Of a stretch of 10,371 bases of DNA, positions 1 to 5,699 are shown piece by piece (positions within the stretch are counted from its first letter, which is position 1; the number at the start of each line of letters is the position of its first letter). Under the pieces are notes generated by a model that made no database searches, was not told the DNA's origin, and saw only the letters and a list, made by a program, of their open reading frames with translations. The translations under genes and the position numbers were made by a program. This DNA comes from an uncultured Oscillospiraceae bacterium (GTDB taxonomy: Bacteria > Bacillota > Clostridia > Oscillospirales > Ruminococcaceae): contig CAKSHT010000079.1 in NCBI GenBank assembly GCA_934457235.1, forward strand, positions 1 through 10,371, given 5' to 3'.

Positions 1-65
1 GTCTTGTTGACCCATTTTTTCGCCTGCCGGCTGTTTCCGTAGGATATGGCAAGGCCTCTCATCAT
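1..65 (-). CDS. N-terminus of a VapE-like ICE/phage protein (partial)
   Basis: Only the first 21 codons lie in the window; the gene runs off the left edge. The peptide begins MMRGLAISYGNSRQAKKW. From memory this resembles the start of large virulence-associated-E family proteins (primase/helicase-like NTPases of Firmicutes phages and ICEs), but too little is visible to show any catalytic motif. Two adjacent ATG codons (65-63 and 62-60) are possible starts. The first overlaps the preceding gene's stop by four bases (ATGA), the second by one (TGATG). A purine-rich GGGGGAA just upstream can serve as ribosome binding site, so translation is probably coupled to the preceding nuclease-like gene. 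The family call is recognition of a short N-terminal pattern, not proof. Confidence 0.5.
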   Translation of the reverse strand, partial: MMRGLAISYGNSRQAKKWVNK

Positions 66-682
66 CTGTTCCCCCTTGTTTCCGGTGTCTCGCCGTATTC
101 AAAACGCGCCTGACGCGCCTTCTTACGGGCGCTGTAGATACGCTCCCTTACAAAATCACGGTATTCGTATGTTCCGTACTCCGCAGTGAGCATCGGGATG
201 GTTTCCGAGTCCATATCTTCTCCGAAGTGCGTATAAAAAGTCCTCTCGCGGCGGTCGCTGTAAGCAAAAAGATACGGCTTGTACGTATCCGGGTGAAGGC
301 CGATAGTGACCGGGCCTTCGTAACAGCCGCCACCACCGTCATCGGTTTCCTGGCAGAAGATGAGCATATCGTCGTCCATCGGGTCACCGAAGCAGATGAT
401 GCCGGCCCAGGAATCCGTATTCTGCCCGTTGGAGATTTTTCTGATTGCTTCTTTCTCTTCAGGCGTTCCCTTGATGCTTTTTCTTTTGACTTCAAAATAG
501 CAGTGGAATTCCGGAAGGAAGAAATCAGGCAGATACTGTGTGCCGTCGCTCAAAACGCTGCCTTCCGGTTCATATTCCCATCGCAGTCCGATGGCGTCGA
601 AGAACACAGCCCACCGCGCCTCAAGCCGGGAGCGGAAAAGGTATCCTTTGTATTCAGTATCGATTGCTTTGAACTCACTCAC
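62..682 (-). CDS. small PD-(D/E)XK nuclease-like protein, 206 aa
   Basis: The first 70 residues carry a recognisable restriction-endonuclease-like fold pattern: RSRLEARWAVFFD with a candidate E21, then PDFFLPEF with D53, then FEVKRK with E64 and K66. This is the E...PD...ExK layout of the PD-(D/E)XK superfamily. It resembles small hypothetical nuclease-like proteins common in Firmicutes and actinobacterial phages and ICEs. The remaining 130 residues are not recognised; a GGGG run lies near residue 118 and the C-terminus is basic. The start is GTG at 682-680, overlapping the upstream stop as GTGA, with GAGGAGG about 10 bases upstream. It is therefore coupled to the DUF4406-like gene and in turn overlaps the VapE-like gene. 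A role in element DNA processing is inferred; substrate unknown. Confidence 0.7.
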   Translation of the reverse strand: MSEFKAIDTEYKGYLFRSRLEARWAVFFDAIGLRWEYEPEGSVLSDGTQYLPDFFLPEFHCYFEVKRKSIKGTPEEKEAIRKISNGQNTDSWAGIICFGDPMDDDMLIFCQETDDGGGGCYEGPVTIGLHPDTYKPYLFAYSDRRERTFYTHFGEDMDSETIPMLTAEYGTYEYRDFVRERIYSARKKARQARFEYGETPETRGNR

Positions 683-1038
683 AGCGACTCCACCTCCTCA
701 AAATCAACGTTGAAATACCGTACCGGCTGTCTGCGGCGCTTCGCCGTATCGATCTCCACGCTCATGCCTTCGGAAATCACGTCGCCCAGAACCCACAGTT
801 CCTGGCATTTGCCCTGCAGTACGATGTCCATAAACAGAGCGAGATCCCTTTCCTCCGGGTCTTCGTCATTCACGAACTGCGGAAACATGAGATGCGGCGC
901 AAGCGGGATCTGTCCGTGTTCAAGTGCGAAACGGCAGAACTGCCTGGTGCGTTCCGTGCTGCCCTCGATGTCCCCGGAAAACGGGGAGCAGATGTAAACG
1001 AGCGGACGGAACGGTTTTTGATTTGTATCGTTTCTCAT
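679..1038 (-). CDS. DUF4406-like (nucleoside deoxyribosyltransferase-fold) protein, 119 aa
   Basis: The protein shows the pattern of the DUF4406 / nucleoside 2-deoxyribosyltransferase-like group. An N-terminal strand PLVYICSPFSGD (residues 12-23) is followed by PLAPHLMFPQF (45-55) and LWVLGDVISEGMSVEI (81-96), with E90 in the position usually taken by an acidic active-site residue. Such proteins are frequent in phage and ICE early regions. The enzymatic role in those elements is unsettled; nucleotide metabolism is a family-level guess. ATG at 1038 is preceded by a near-perfect AAGGAGGT at 8-base spacing, so the start is well supported. It is the first gene of a tightly overlapped trio with the nuclease-like and VapE-like genes, and lies 64 bases after the sigma-like gene across a stem-loop. 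Confidence 0.78.
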   Translation of the reverse strand: MRNDTNQKPFRPLVYICSPFSGDIEGSTERTRQFCRFALEHGQIPLAPHLMFPQFVNDEDPEERDLALFMDIVLQGKCQELWVLGDVISEGMSVEIDTAKRRRQPVRYFNVDFEEVESL

Positions 1039-1063
1039 TCAAACGACCTCCTTGTAAAGATTT

Positions 1064-1096
1064 GCCGAGGCCACGCCTCTAACGGGTAGCCTCGGC
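1064..1096 (-). other. intercistronic stem-loop
   Basis: GCCGAGGC (1064-1071) and GCCTCGGC (1089-1096) form a perfect 8-base inverted repeat with a 17-base loop. It lies between the stop of the sigma-like gene and the ribosome binding site of the DUF4406-like gene. There is no T-run in the direction of transcription, so it is not a standard intrinsic terminator. mRNA processing, stability or partial attenuation is possible. Confidence 0.6.
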
Positions 1097-1102
1097 GGGA
1101 GG

Positions 1103-1639
1103 TCAAAACTGACGGTTTTTATAATTTTCTCTCAACTTTTTTTCTGCGCGGCGCAGCCAGTGCGTGACCGTGGTGGAGTCGACGCCGATGGAAGCCGCGT
1201 AATCCTTCGTCTGTTCGCCGTCCATGTGTACCGCGATGAACGCCGCCGCCCACTGCGGCTTGTCCTTCAGCACTCTGCGTATCCATCCGCAGACATCCTC
1301 ATATTCTTCACGCTCCGCGCGGGCAAGCTCATCCCGGCGGAAAATACGGTCGTCGGCCACCTCGCTCATCAGCGGTTCGGAGGTATCGACGTCGTCCTCG
1401 GTCTCATCCTTACCGGGCTTCGCCTTCGTTTCACCTCTGTGGCGGTTCAGCTTGCGCCAGTTGTTGTACTCGGGGCGGTTGTACTTCGCGTCGAAGGCTT
1501 CCTGGATACGCTTCTCGCGCTCCGCCTGGGTAAGCCCCTCGCCGCCGTCAAGGTCAAGGGAGACCCACAGCTGTTCGGTCGCCTTCTCGTCCAGGTCAAG
1601 CACCTGGTAGGCTTCGTCGTAACGGATTCTAAGTTTCAT
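1103..1639 (-). CDS. sigma-70-like (region 4-type HTH) regulator of a mobile element, 178 aa
   Basis: The C-terminus (about residues 139-173) has a sigma-region-4-like helix-turn-helix: GEQTKDYAASIGVDSTTVTH followed by a basic tail WLRRAEKKLREN. The N-terminus starts MKLRIRYDEAYQVLDLD, a pattern I associate with short sigma-like proteins of Tn1549-type ICEs; the middle (about 70-115) is charged and probably flexible. No region 2 core-binding pattern is evident, so it may act as a DNA-binding transcription activator rather than a full sigma factor. The reading frame is open further upstream, but ATG at 1639 is preferred because AAAGGA sits 8 bases before it and the MKLRIRY start looks natural; the upstream GTG at 1681 would add 14 residues. 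A gene-free, hairpin-rich stretch lies directly upstream and may control it. Confidence 0.72.
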   Translation of the reverse strand: MKLRIRYDEAYQVLDLDEKATEQLWVSLDLDGGEGLTQAEREKRIQEAFDAKYNRPEYNNWRKLNRHRGETKAKPGKDETEDDVDTSEPLMSEVADDRIFRRDELARAEREEYEDVCGWIRRVLKDKPQWAAAFIAVHMDGEQTKDYAASIGVDSTTVTHWLRRAEKKLRENYKNRQF

Positions 1640-1686
1640 CTTTGTGTTCCTTTCCGTCCGGGGCAAGGTACGGTGGGACACAAAGA

Positions 1687-1715
1687 GAGCCTGCGGTGAA
1701 GATGTCCACAGGCTC
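1687..1715 (-). promoter_or_regulatory. stem-loop just upstream of the sigma-like gene
   Basis: GAGCCTG (1687-1693) pairs perfectly with CAGGCTC (1709-1715) around a 15-base loop. In the direction of transcription it is followed by TCTTTG, only a weak T-run. It lies about 50 bases before the ATG at 1639, so it could be an attenuator-type hairpin or simply part of the structured leader. Function is inferred from position alone. Confidence 0.4.
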
Positions 1716-1765
1716 CGGCAATCCGAAAATGGGCGCAGGAAACTAACGGTGGGTGCATCCTCACT

Positions 1766-1828
1766 TCAAACGCCGCCTTTATCGCGGTGTTCTAAGTTCG
1801 CTATGCGTCCCATCGTCCTAATGGCCAT
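1766..1828 (-). CDS. possible 20-codon leader ORF
   Basis: ATG at 1828 opens MAIRTMGRIANLEHRDKGGV, ending in TGA at 1768-1766. The frame continues after the TGA without another stop into the sigma-like gene. There is no strong ribosome binding site; an internal ATG at 1813 has AGGA only two bases upstream. It could be a leader peptide, the remnant of an N-terminal extension, or chance. Confidence 0.2.
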   Translation of the reverse strand: MAIRTMGRIANLEHRDKGGV

Positions 1829-1908
1829 CTCGGACTATGAGATTATTTATCTGGCAGCCTTTCGGCTAACCTTCGCTCATAATATACGGCAAATATTTTT
1901 TTCAGGAT

Positions 1909-1923
1909 GGACACGCCGTGTCC
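1909..1923. repeat. palindrome, copy A
   Basis: GGACAC-GCC-GTGTCC is a perfect 6-base inverted repeat. Copy B at 3329-3343 differs by one base (GGACAT-GCC-GTGTCC). Both are followed on the plus strand by a GCCG-A-rich stretch. Copy A lies between the terminator of the XRE unit and the structured leader. It could be an operator, a terminator remnant or a module-boundary repeat. Confidence 0.45.
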
Positions 1924-1946
1924 GGTCAAAACTGCCGTAAAAACGC

Positions 1947-1998
1947 AAAAAGCCGGAGTTATCTACTTTGCCTTTCGGCTGAAATAGATAACTCCGGC
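1947..1998 (-). terminator. strong intrinsic terminator after the XRE / 65-aa unit
   Basis: GCCGGAGTTATCTA (1952-1965) and TAGATAACTCCGGC (1985-1998) are perfect 14-base inverted repeats with a 19-base loop. On the minus strand the stem is followed by TTTTT (complement of 1951-1947) and then a second T-rich run. It lies about 45 bases past the stop of the 65-residue gene and closes that transcription unit. Confidence 0.88.
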
Positions 1999-2043
1999 GG
2001 TCAGTTCCTCGACTGGTTACGGGACTATTTGCGGTAGTTTCTG

Positions 2044-2241
2044 TTATTTGGGAAGCGGCTTCGATGCGTCTTCGATTGCCGCCTCCACCTGGTAGACCAT
2101 ATCCTTCCAGGAAATCGTCTGTTTCTTGTTGTCTTTGCCCTTGCTTTCAAGGGTCACCTTGTCACCGTCTACGATGACTTTACAGAAGAGTGGTTGGACC
2201 TGTTTGCTGCTGTGCAGGTCTCGAACCGAGCGTTCTATCAT
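2044..2241 (-). CDS. small hypothetical protein, 65 aa
   Basis: I do not recognise this protein. It is small and charged, with a beta-rich middle (PLFCKVIVDGDKVTLESKGK) and a possible C-terminal helix (SWKDMVYQVEAAIEDA). There is no signal peptide, membrane segment or metal motif. The ATG at 2241 overlaps the stop of the XRE gene as ATGA, so the two are almost certainly translated together and may work together, for example as a regulator with an accessory or anti-regulator partner; that function is a guess. A strong terminator follows it, making it the last gene of a two-gene unit. Confidence 0.7.
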   Translation of the reverse strand: MIERSVRDLHSSKQVQPLFCKVIVDGDKVTLESKGKDNKKQTISWKDMVYQVEAAIEDASKPLPK

Positions 2242-3206
2242 TCAGGCCGTCCTCCCTTCACATAGTCGCTGATAAGCTGATGCACCTTGGGGGACAGTTT
2301 GGCGTCAAATTCAGAGCTTTCGATCAGATCATATAGCTGCTTTGCGCCGTCCTGCAGAGAGCCGAATGGATCATCGCTTGTATAGAACACCTTTTCCCAG
2401 CACCATCTGCCATCGTCTTCCCAGACAAAGATAAAATCAAATCCGGCAGGTTCATCTTTGTCAGCAAGTTTATAAGGGATAATAGCGAGATCCTTTTTCT
2501 TGTCAAAGCACTCAAGGGATACGATATCCGCAGCAAGTAACCATTTGAAAGCCTGGTTAAGATGGTTCGGGTGGTAAACAGGCGTCTCATCGTCCTCTTC
2601 GGTTACAAGCCCCATCTCGGTATAACGGTCCTTCAGCATAACCATCACGCCGCCATCGTATTCCCACGAGAAGAAGTTGTCTTTGGTATCGTTGTACAGC
2701 CGCTCCAGAAACCTCTCAAGCAGATCCGTATTGGAACGGGAGATCCACAATTCCTTCTCCGTAAGAGTCTTTATGTCCGTTCCGAACAGCTGGGCAATTT
2801 TCCATACGATATCAATGCTTATTTTCTTCTTGGAATTCTCCTTGATTGTTCTCGACAGATAGCCTGCGCTGACGCCGATTATATCCTCAAGCTCCCCAAC
2901 GCGCATACCGTGTTTCTTGGCAAGAAACACTATATTGCCGGCAAGGGTGCTGCTGTCGAACTCACCGAGCGAGTCGATAAACTCGCGGATATAATCCGTC
3001 TGCTCCTGCAACAGGCTGTCATAGCCGCTTGAATCCTCATCGTGCATCAGACCGCTGATATGGGTCTCCAACGCAGATTTCACCTCAAGCGCCTGCATGA
3101 GTTCTTCAATATTCTCAGGCTCGATAAGCCCGTATTCTTTTCCGTAAAGATCGAATCGACCTTCCATCGCTTCATCAAACTGGCGTGACTTGGTATTCCT
3201 CCTCAC
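2238..3206 (-). CDS. XRE-type HTH transcriptional regulator, about 322 aa
   Basis: Residues about 90-150 form a Cro/C1-type helix-turn-helix, including HGMRVGELEDIIGVSAGYLS, followed by a helix DIVWKIAQLFGTDIKTL. The N-terminal 80 residues are acidic and helical. The C-terminal 160 residues (rich in W, D, E, e.g. FIFVWEDDGRWCWEK) are not recognised and may sense a ligand or partner. The gene has its own consensus promoter with repeated CTTGAAC half sites around the -35 and -10, so autorepression is likely. The start is unclear: GTG at 3206 has no upstream ribosome binding site, while AGGAGG forms codons 2-3. The first in-frame ATG is at 3167. It lies just downstream of the peptidase-HTH gene and could be its target, as ImmR is of ImmA in ICEBs1. 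The 65-residue gene follows with a 4-base overlap. Confidence 0.82.
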   Translation of the reverse strand: MRRNTKSRQFDEAMEGRFDLYGKEYGLIEPENIEELMQALEVKSALETHISGLMHDEDSSGYDSLLQEQTDYIREFIDSLGEFDSSTLAGNIVFLAKKHGMRVGELEDIIGVSAGYLSRTIKENSKKKISIDIVWKIAQLFGTDIKTLTEKELWISRSNTDLLERFLERLYNDTKDNFFSWEYDGGVMVMLKDRYTEMGLVTEEDDETPVYHPNHLNQAFKWLLAADIVSLECFDKKKDLAIIPYKLADKDEPAGFDFIFVWEDDGRWCWEKVFYTSDDPFGSLQDGAKQLYDLIESSEFDAKLSPKVHQLISDYVKGGRPE

Positions 3207-3221
3207 TGTTGTTGTACCGTT

Positions 3222-3250
3222 ATTATAATACTTGAACCGTTGATTGTCAA
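3222..3250 (-). promoter_or_regulatory. consensus sigma-70/SigA promoter of the XRE gene
   Basis: On the minus strand TTGACA (complement of 3250-3245) and TATAAT (3227-3222) are separated by exactly 17 bases, a perfect housekeeping promoter. The predicted transcript would begin near 3215, only about 9 bases before the GTG at 3206. CTTGAAC half sites overlap the spacer and flank the -35, as expected for a repressed promoter. Confidence 0.88.
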
Positions 3251-3290
3251 TAGTTCAAGAATAAATCAGATGTAAAAATTCCTTGAACTA
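3231..3290. promoter_or_regulatory. cluster of CTTGAAC half sites (putative operators)
   Basis: CTTGAAC occurs at 3231-3237 and, as the perfect inverted pair TAGTTCAAG (3251-3259) and CTTGAACTA (3282-3290), upstream of the -35. The first half site falls within the promoter spacer. A further small dyad TTGA-TTG-TCAA (3240-3250) overlaps the -35. This arrangement is typical of binding sites for an XRE repressor. The most likely binder is the product of the adjacent gene, with the HTH of the peptidase as an alternative. Confidence 0.65.
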
Positions 3291-3322
3291 AAAAAGGCAC
3301 CCACCACGTTGTGATGAGTGCC
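3290..3322 (-). terminator. intrinsic terminator after the peptidase-HTH gene
   Basis: On the minus strand GGCAC (complement of 3322-3318) pairs with GTGCC (3300-3296), with extra CAC/GTG pairing inside, and is followed by TTTTTT (3295-3290). It closes the restriction operon and separates it from the XRE promoter directly downstream. The stem is short, so efficiency is uncertain. Confidence 0.65.
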
Positions 3323-3326
3323 GCGA

Positions 3327-3350
3327 ACGGACATGCCGTGTCCGTTTTTT
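3327..3350 (+). terminator. hairpin with T-run on the plus strand; palindrome copy B
   Basis: ACGGACA (3327-3333) and TGTCCGT (3339-3345) form a 7-base stem with a 5-base loop, followed on the plus strand by TTTTTT. It has the form of a plus-strand intrinsic terminator, yet no plus-strand gene precedes it here. With the neighbouring minus-strand hairpin it could insulate both directions. Its core is nearly identical to the palindrome at 1909-1923. Confidence 0.55.
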
Positions 3351-3362
3351 GCCGAAAAATTT

Positions 3363-5252
3363 TTATTCCAATGTCACATCGTACTGTGCCAGGTATTCTT
3401 GAACCGCCCACAGCGGCTCCGGGTATTTGACGTGAAGCGCCTCATTAATCCATTGCTCCGCCGGGTTCATAGAATTGTAGACCTTGCAGCCGAATACCTC
3501 CATCAGCTTGTCACTGATTACCGGCGACAGTTTCAACCCGAAACATATCAGCGCGGCGGTGGTAACATTCGGTTTTGTTTCGCCGTTCGCGATCCTGCTT
3601 ATGGTTTTGGGGTCTCTGCCAATTGCGTCGCCAAGCTCCGTGTATTTCATTTTCCTCCAGTCGAGCAGAAGCTTCATGCACTGCGCCTGGTCGTCTGTCA
3701 TCTGCCTGCGAATTGAAAGTTCATCCGCCTGGACTTTTTTCCGGTATTCCGCCTGCGCCTCCGGAACCATGTACGCATACTGATTATTATATTTCAGCTC
3801 GAACTCGATATCATTCGGCTCACGGTTTAGAAAACACGCTGTATGATAGTCTGCGCCGACCTTGCTTTTGATGGTCATATCGAAAACAAGGCAGCATTCG
3901 TCCATATGAGAACGCGCGTATTCCGTCAGATCAAGCCTGCCGTCTTCGTCGGGCTGAACATACAGCGGCGCATTATATACATAGTGGTTGTCAATGAAAA
4001 GATAATCACCGGAATCGGTCAGCTTGCGAAGTTCGGGATTTGCGAAACGCTCTATGGCAGCGTCCTGTGCGGAAAGGGAGAAGGTCTGATTTGACTTGAT
4101 GGAGCCTTTTTTAAAGCCGTGCGGTTTTACATAGTGACCGTCAAGATAGGTGCAAGTACCGATTGCCTGGTCGAATCCAAGTTCTACAAGGCGGATTTTC
4201 GCAGCCTGCCGGGAAACAACGAAGTCCACGCCGAGGGCTTCAATGACCTGTTCCATGATTTCGCTCTCATGACTAGCACCCAGTTCACGCATGTACTTGC
4301 TGATGTATTCTTTTGCTTTTGCCCGGAACGGTCCGGCGGGCATCTGGATACGCGGAGCAAGCTGATTGGCCTGCCGTTCCATTATTTCCGTTGCTTTCTT
4401 TGCAACGGCAGCTGCCGCTCCGCCGACCACCTCGCATCTGATGCAGGAGGCGCTGTCGTTATACAGCTTTTCGAGTTCAAAGACCTTCCGGTGCTTAACC
4501 CAGTGAACGCATTCGTGGATTATCGTGTTATTGGCGCATCCGATTGTCCGCAGAAGAAACATATGAGGATCAACAACTATGGTTTTTCCTGGAATGTGCT
4601 GCGTTACAGCTGTGCCGGCTTTCGCGTCAAACATTTCCGCATCCGTATCCACGAAATACAGCTGTCCGTAAACGCTGCCGTCCTCGCGGATCCGCTGCAT
4701 AAGGATATTCAGCCCCAGGCGTTTTGCGAGGACGTCCGGCTCTACGGTAACAGGCTTCTGACCGTAGGAGGTTATCTTCAGTGCCTCCGGGTAGAACTCC
4801 TTGAGGAAAGCTGTGGCTTCATCCTCAAGGCGGTCAAACGGAATGAAAGGGACAAGCGCATCTGAGAGCGAATTCAGCGGCGCATTCTTCGGATTGTAGG
4901 GAGCGATAGATATGATCTCCCAGTCATCAAGGCCGCAGGCAAGGTCGCCTTCGCAGCATACTCTTACCCAGGGATAGCAGGTGTCGCTGTTATCGTAGTG
5001 ATAGTCGCCCTCCTTGACTTCGATTTCCAGTTCCAGACCGACCTCAAAAGCAACTCGCATTCCGGGCAGGTCGCGGACATAAACACGTTTTATATCGGCG
5101 TCGATAAATTCGACTTCGCCGATTCGGTGAACATGACGGGCATACAGGTTAAGTGACTGCCAATCGCTGTTAACATAGTCCTCGGCAGCCTGGTACAGAC
5201 CGTTATAGCATTTATTCTTTACAAATTCCGCAAAAGAACGGCCTGTTGCCAT
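3363..5252 (-). CDS. ImmA/IrrE-like zinc metallopeptidase with C-terminal HTH, 629 aa
   Basis: Residues 240-300 carry the ImmA/IrrE peptidase core: NNTIIHECVHWVKH with HEXXH at 246-250, then MERQANQLAPRIQMP with E292 as likely third zinc ligand. The C-terminal part holds an XRE-like helix-turn-helix (about 531-575, including KYTELGDAIGRDPKTISRI). The N-terminal 170 residues and the region 345-510 are not recognised. Known relatives cleave or inactivate repressors: ImmA cuts ImmR in ICEBs1, and IrrE cuts DdrO in Deinococcus. Here the order is reversed and the protein far longer than the common 130- to 400-residue forms. ATG at 5252 has AAGGAGG at 9-base spacing that begins in the vsr stop codon, so it is co-transcribed with the restriction genes. 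A role in controlling the defence operon or the XRE unit downstream is inferred. Confidence 0.82.
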   Translation of the reverse strand: MATGRSFAEFVKNKCYNGLYQAAEDYVNSDWQSLNLYARHVHRIGEVEFIDADIKRVYVRDLPGMRVAFEVGLELEIEVKEGDYHYDNSDTCYPWVRVCCEGDLACGLDDWEIISIAPYNPKNAPLNSLSDALVPFIPFDRLEDEATAFLKEFYPEALKITSYGQKPVTVEPDVLAKRLGLNILMQRIREDGSVYGQLYFVDTDAEMFDAKAGTAVTQHIPGKTIVVDPHMFLLRTIGCANNTIIHECVHWVKHRKVFELEKLYNDSASCIRCEVVGGAAAAVAKKATEIMERQANQLAPRIQMPAGPFRAKAKEYISKYMRELGASHESEIMEQVIEALGVDFVVSRQAAKIRLVELGFDQAIGTCTYLDGHYVKPHGFKKGSIKSNQTFSLSAQDAAIERFANPELRKLTDSGDYLFIDNHYVYNAPLYVQPDEDGRLDLTEYARSHMDECCLVFDMTIKSKVGADYHTACFLNREPNDIEFELKYNNQYAYMVPEAQAEYRKKVQADELSIRRQMTDDQAQCMKLLLDWRKMKYTELGDAIGRDPKTISRIANGETKPNVTTAALICFGLKLSPVISDKLMEVFGCKVYNSMNPAEQWINEALHVKYPEPLWAVQEYLAQYDVTLE

Positions 5253-5266
5253 ATGTGCAGTCCTCC

Positions 5267-5689
5267 TTATCCGTTGTTTTCTTTAAGTTCCCGAACCACC
5301 CGGTCCATAGTCTCGTCGAACCTTTTCTTGATATCGCACTCCCACAGGGTGATTACCTTCCACCCGGCGGTTTCAAGCGCATCGCGGTGAATGCGGTCAT
5401 TAGCGACATTCTTCTCAAACTTGTCAAGCCAGAATTCCGTCCTAGTTTTCGGCATCGCCGCATCCCTGCATCCTGGATGCCTGTGCCAGAAACAACCATG
5501 TACGAATATCACGGTATGATATTTGGGCAGAACCACGTCGGGCTTTCCCGGAAGCCGTTTGTCATTCTTTCTGAATCTGAAGCCTTTAGAGAACAGAAAT
5601 TTTCTGACCTTGACTTCAATGGAGGTGTCCTTGCCCTTGATGCGGGACATATTCCAGCTCCTTTTTTCCGCCGTTAAACGATCTGCCAT
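5267..5689 (-). CDS. vsr: very-short-patch-repair (Vsr) mismatch endonuclease, 140 aa
   Basis: Vsr nicks the strand carrying T in T:G mismatches that arise when 5-methylcytosine deaminates, starting repair back to C:G. The whole family signature is present: an N-terminal SWNMSRIKGKDTSIE (11-25), the catalytic PD at 50-51, and VHGCFWHRHPGC (63-74) with H64, the intercalating F67-W68, H69, and likely zinc ligands C66, H71, C74 and C118 (WECDI). Length is close to E. coli Vsr. The frame is open to 5725, but ATG at 5689 is chosen because it follows a GGTGG site, gives the standard MADRLT start, and leaves 10 bases after the nuclease stop rather than an overlap. Vsr genes usually sit next to cytosine-5 methyltransferases, as here. 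Confidence 0.95.
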   Translation of the reverse strand: MADRLTAEKRSWNMSRIKGKDTSIEVKVRKFLFSKGFRFRKNDKRLPGKPDVVLPKYHTVIFVHGCFWHRHPGCRDAAMPKTRTEFWLDKFEKNVANDRIHRDALETAGWKVITLWECDIKKRFDETMDRVVRELKENNG

Positions 5690-5699
5690 ATCGCCACCG

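Larger units (their letters stand above)
1682..1945 (-). other. gene-free structured leader upstream of the sigma-like gene
   Basis: This stretch has no convincing gene on either strand. Read on the minus strand it contains several short hairpins: AGCC-GAAA-GGCT with a GNRA tetraloop (1856-1867), ATCTC/GAGAT (1827-1831 with 1839-1843), CCGC/GCGG (1773-1787) and GAGCCTG/CAGGCTC (1687-1715). A palindrome GGACAC-GCC-GTGTCC (1909-1923) lies at its upstream end. Two tiny reading frames occur: MSEG-stop, and a 20-codon frame at 1766-1828 in phase with the sigma-like gene. The density of structure directly before a regulator suggests a long 5' leader or a small RNA. I do not recognise it as a named riboswitch, and no clean promoter was found. 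Confidence 0.4.

Noticed and set aside
227..997. 256-codon plus-strand open frame
   Set aside because: It lies opposite the PD-(D/E)XK and DUF4406-like genes, which have family motifs, ribosome binding sites and overlapping starts. Its translation has no family pattern.
1064..1096. Stem-loop as an intrinsic terminator
   Set aside because: No T-run follows on the transcribed strand; kept only as an intercistronic stem-loop.
1640..1681. GTG at 1681 as start of the sigma-like gene
   Set aside because: The ATG at 1639 has a well-spaced AAAGGA and gives the usual N-terminus; the extra 14 residues look like untranslated leader.
1644..1940. 98-codon plus-strand open frame in the gene-free leader
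   Set aside because: No ribosome binding site, low-complexity translation, and it runs through all the minus-strand hairpins; more likely chance.
2238..3206. XRE gene as a classic restriction-modification controller (C) protein
   Set aside because: C proteins are about 80-100 residues and sit directly before the restriction gene; this one is 322 residues, downstream, with its own terminator-bounded unit.
4119..4865. 248-codon plus-strand open frame
   Set aside because: It is the antisense of the peptidase-HTH gene, including its HEXXH region; no independent support.
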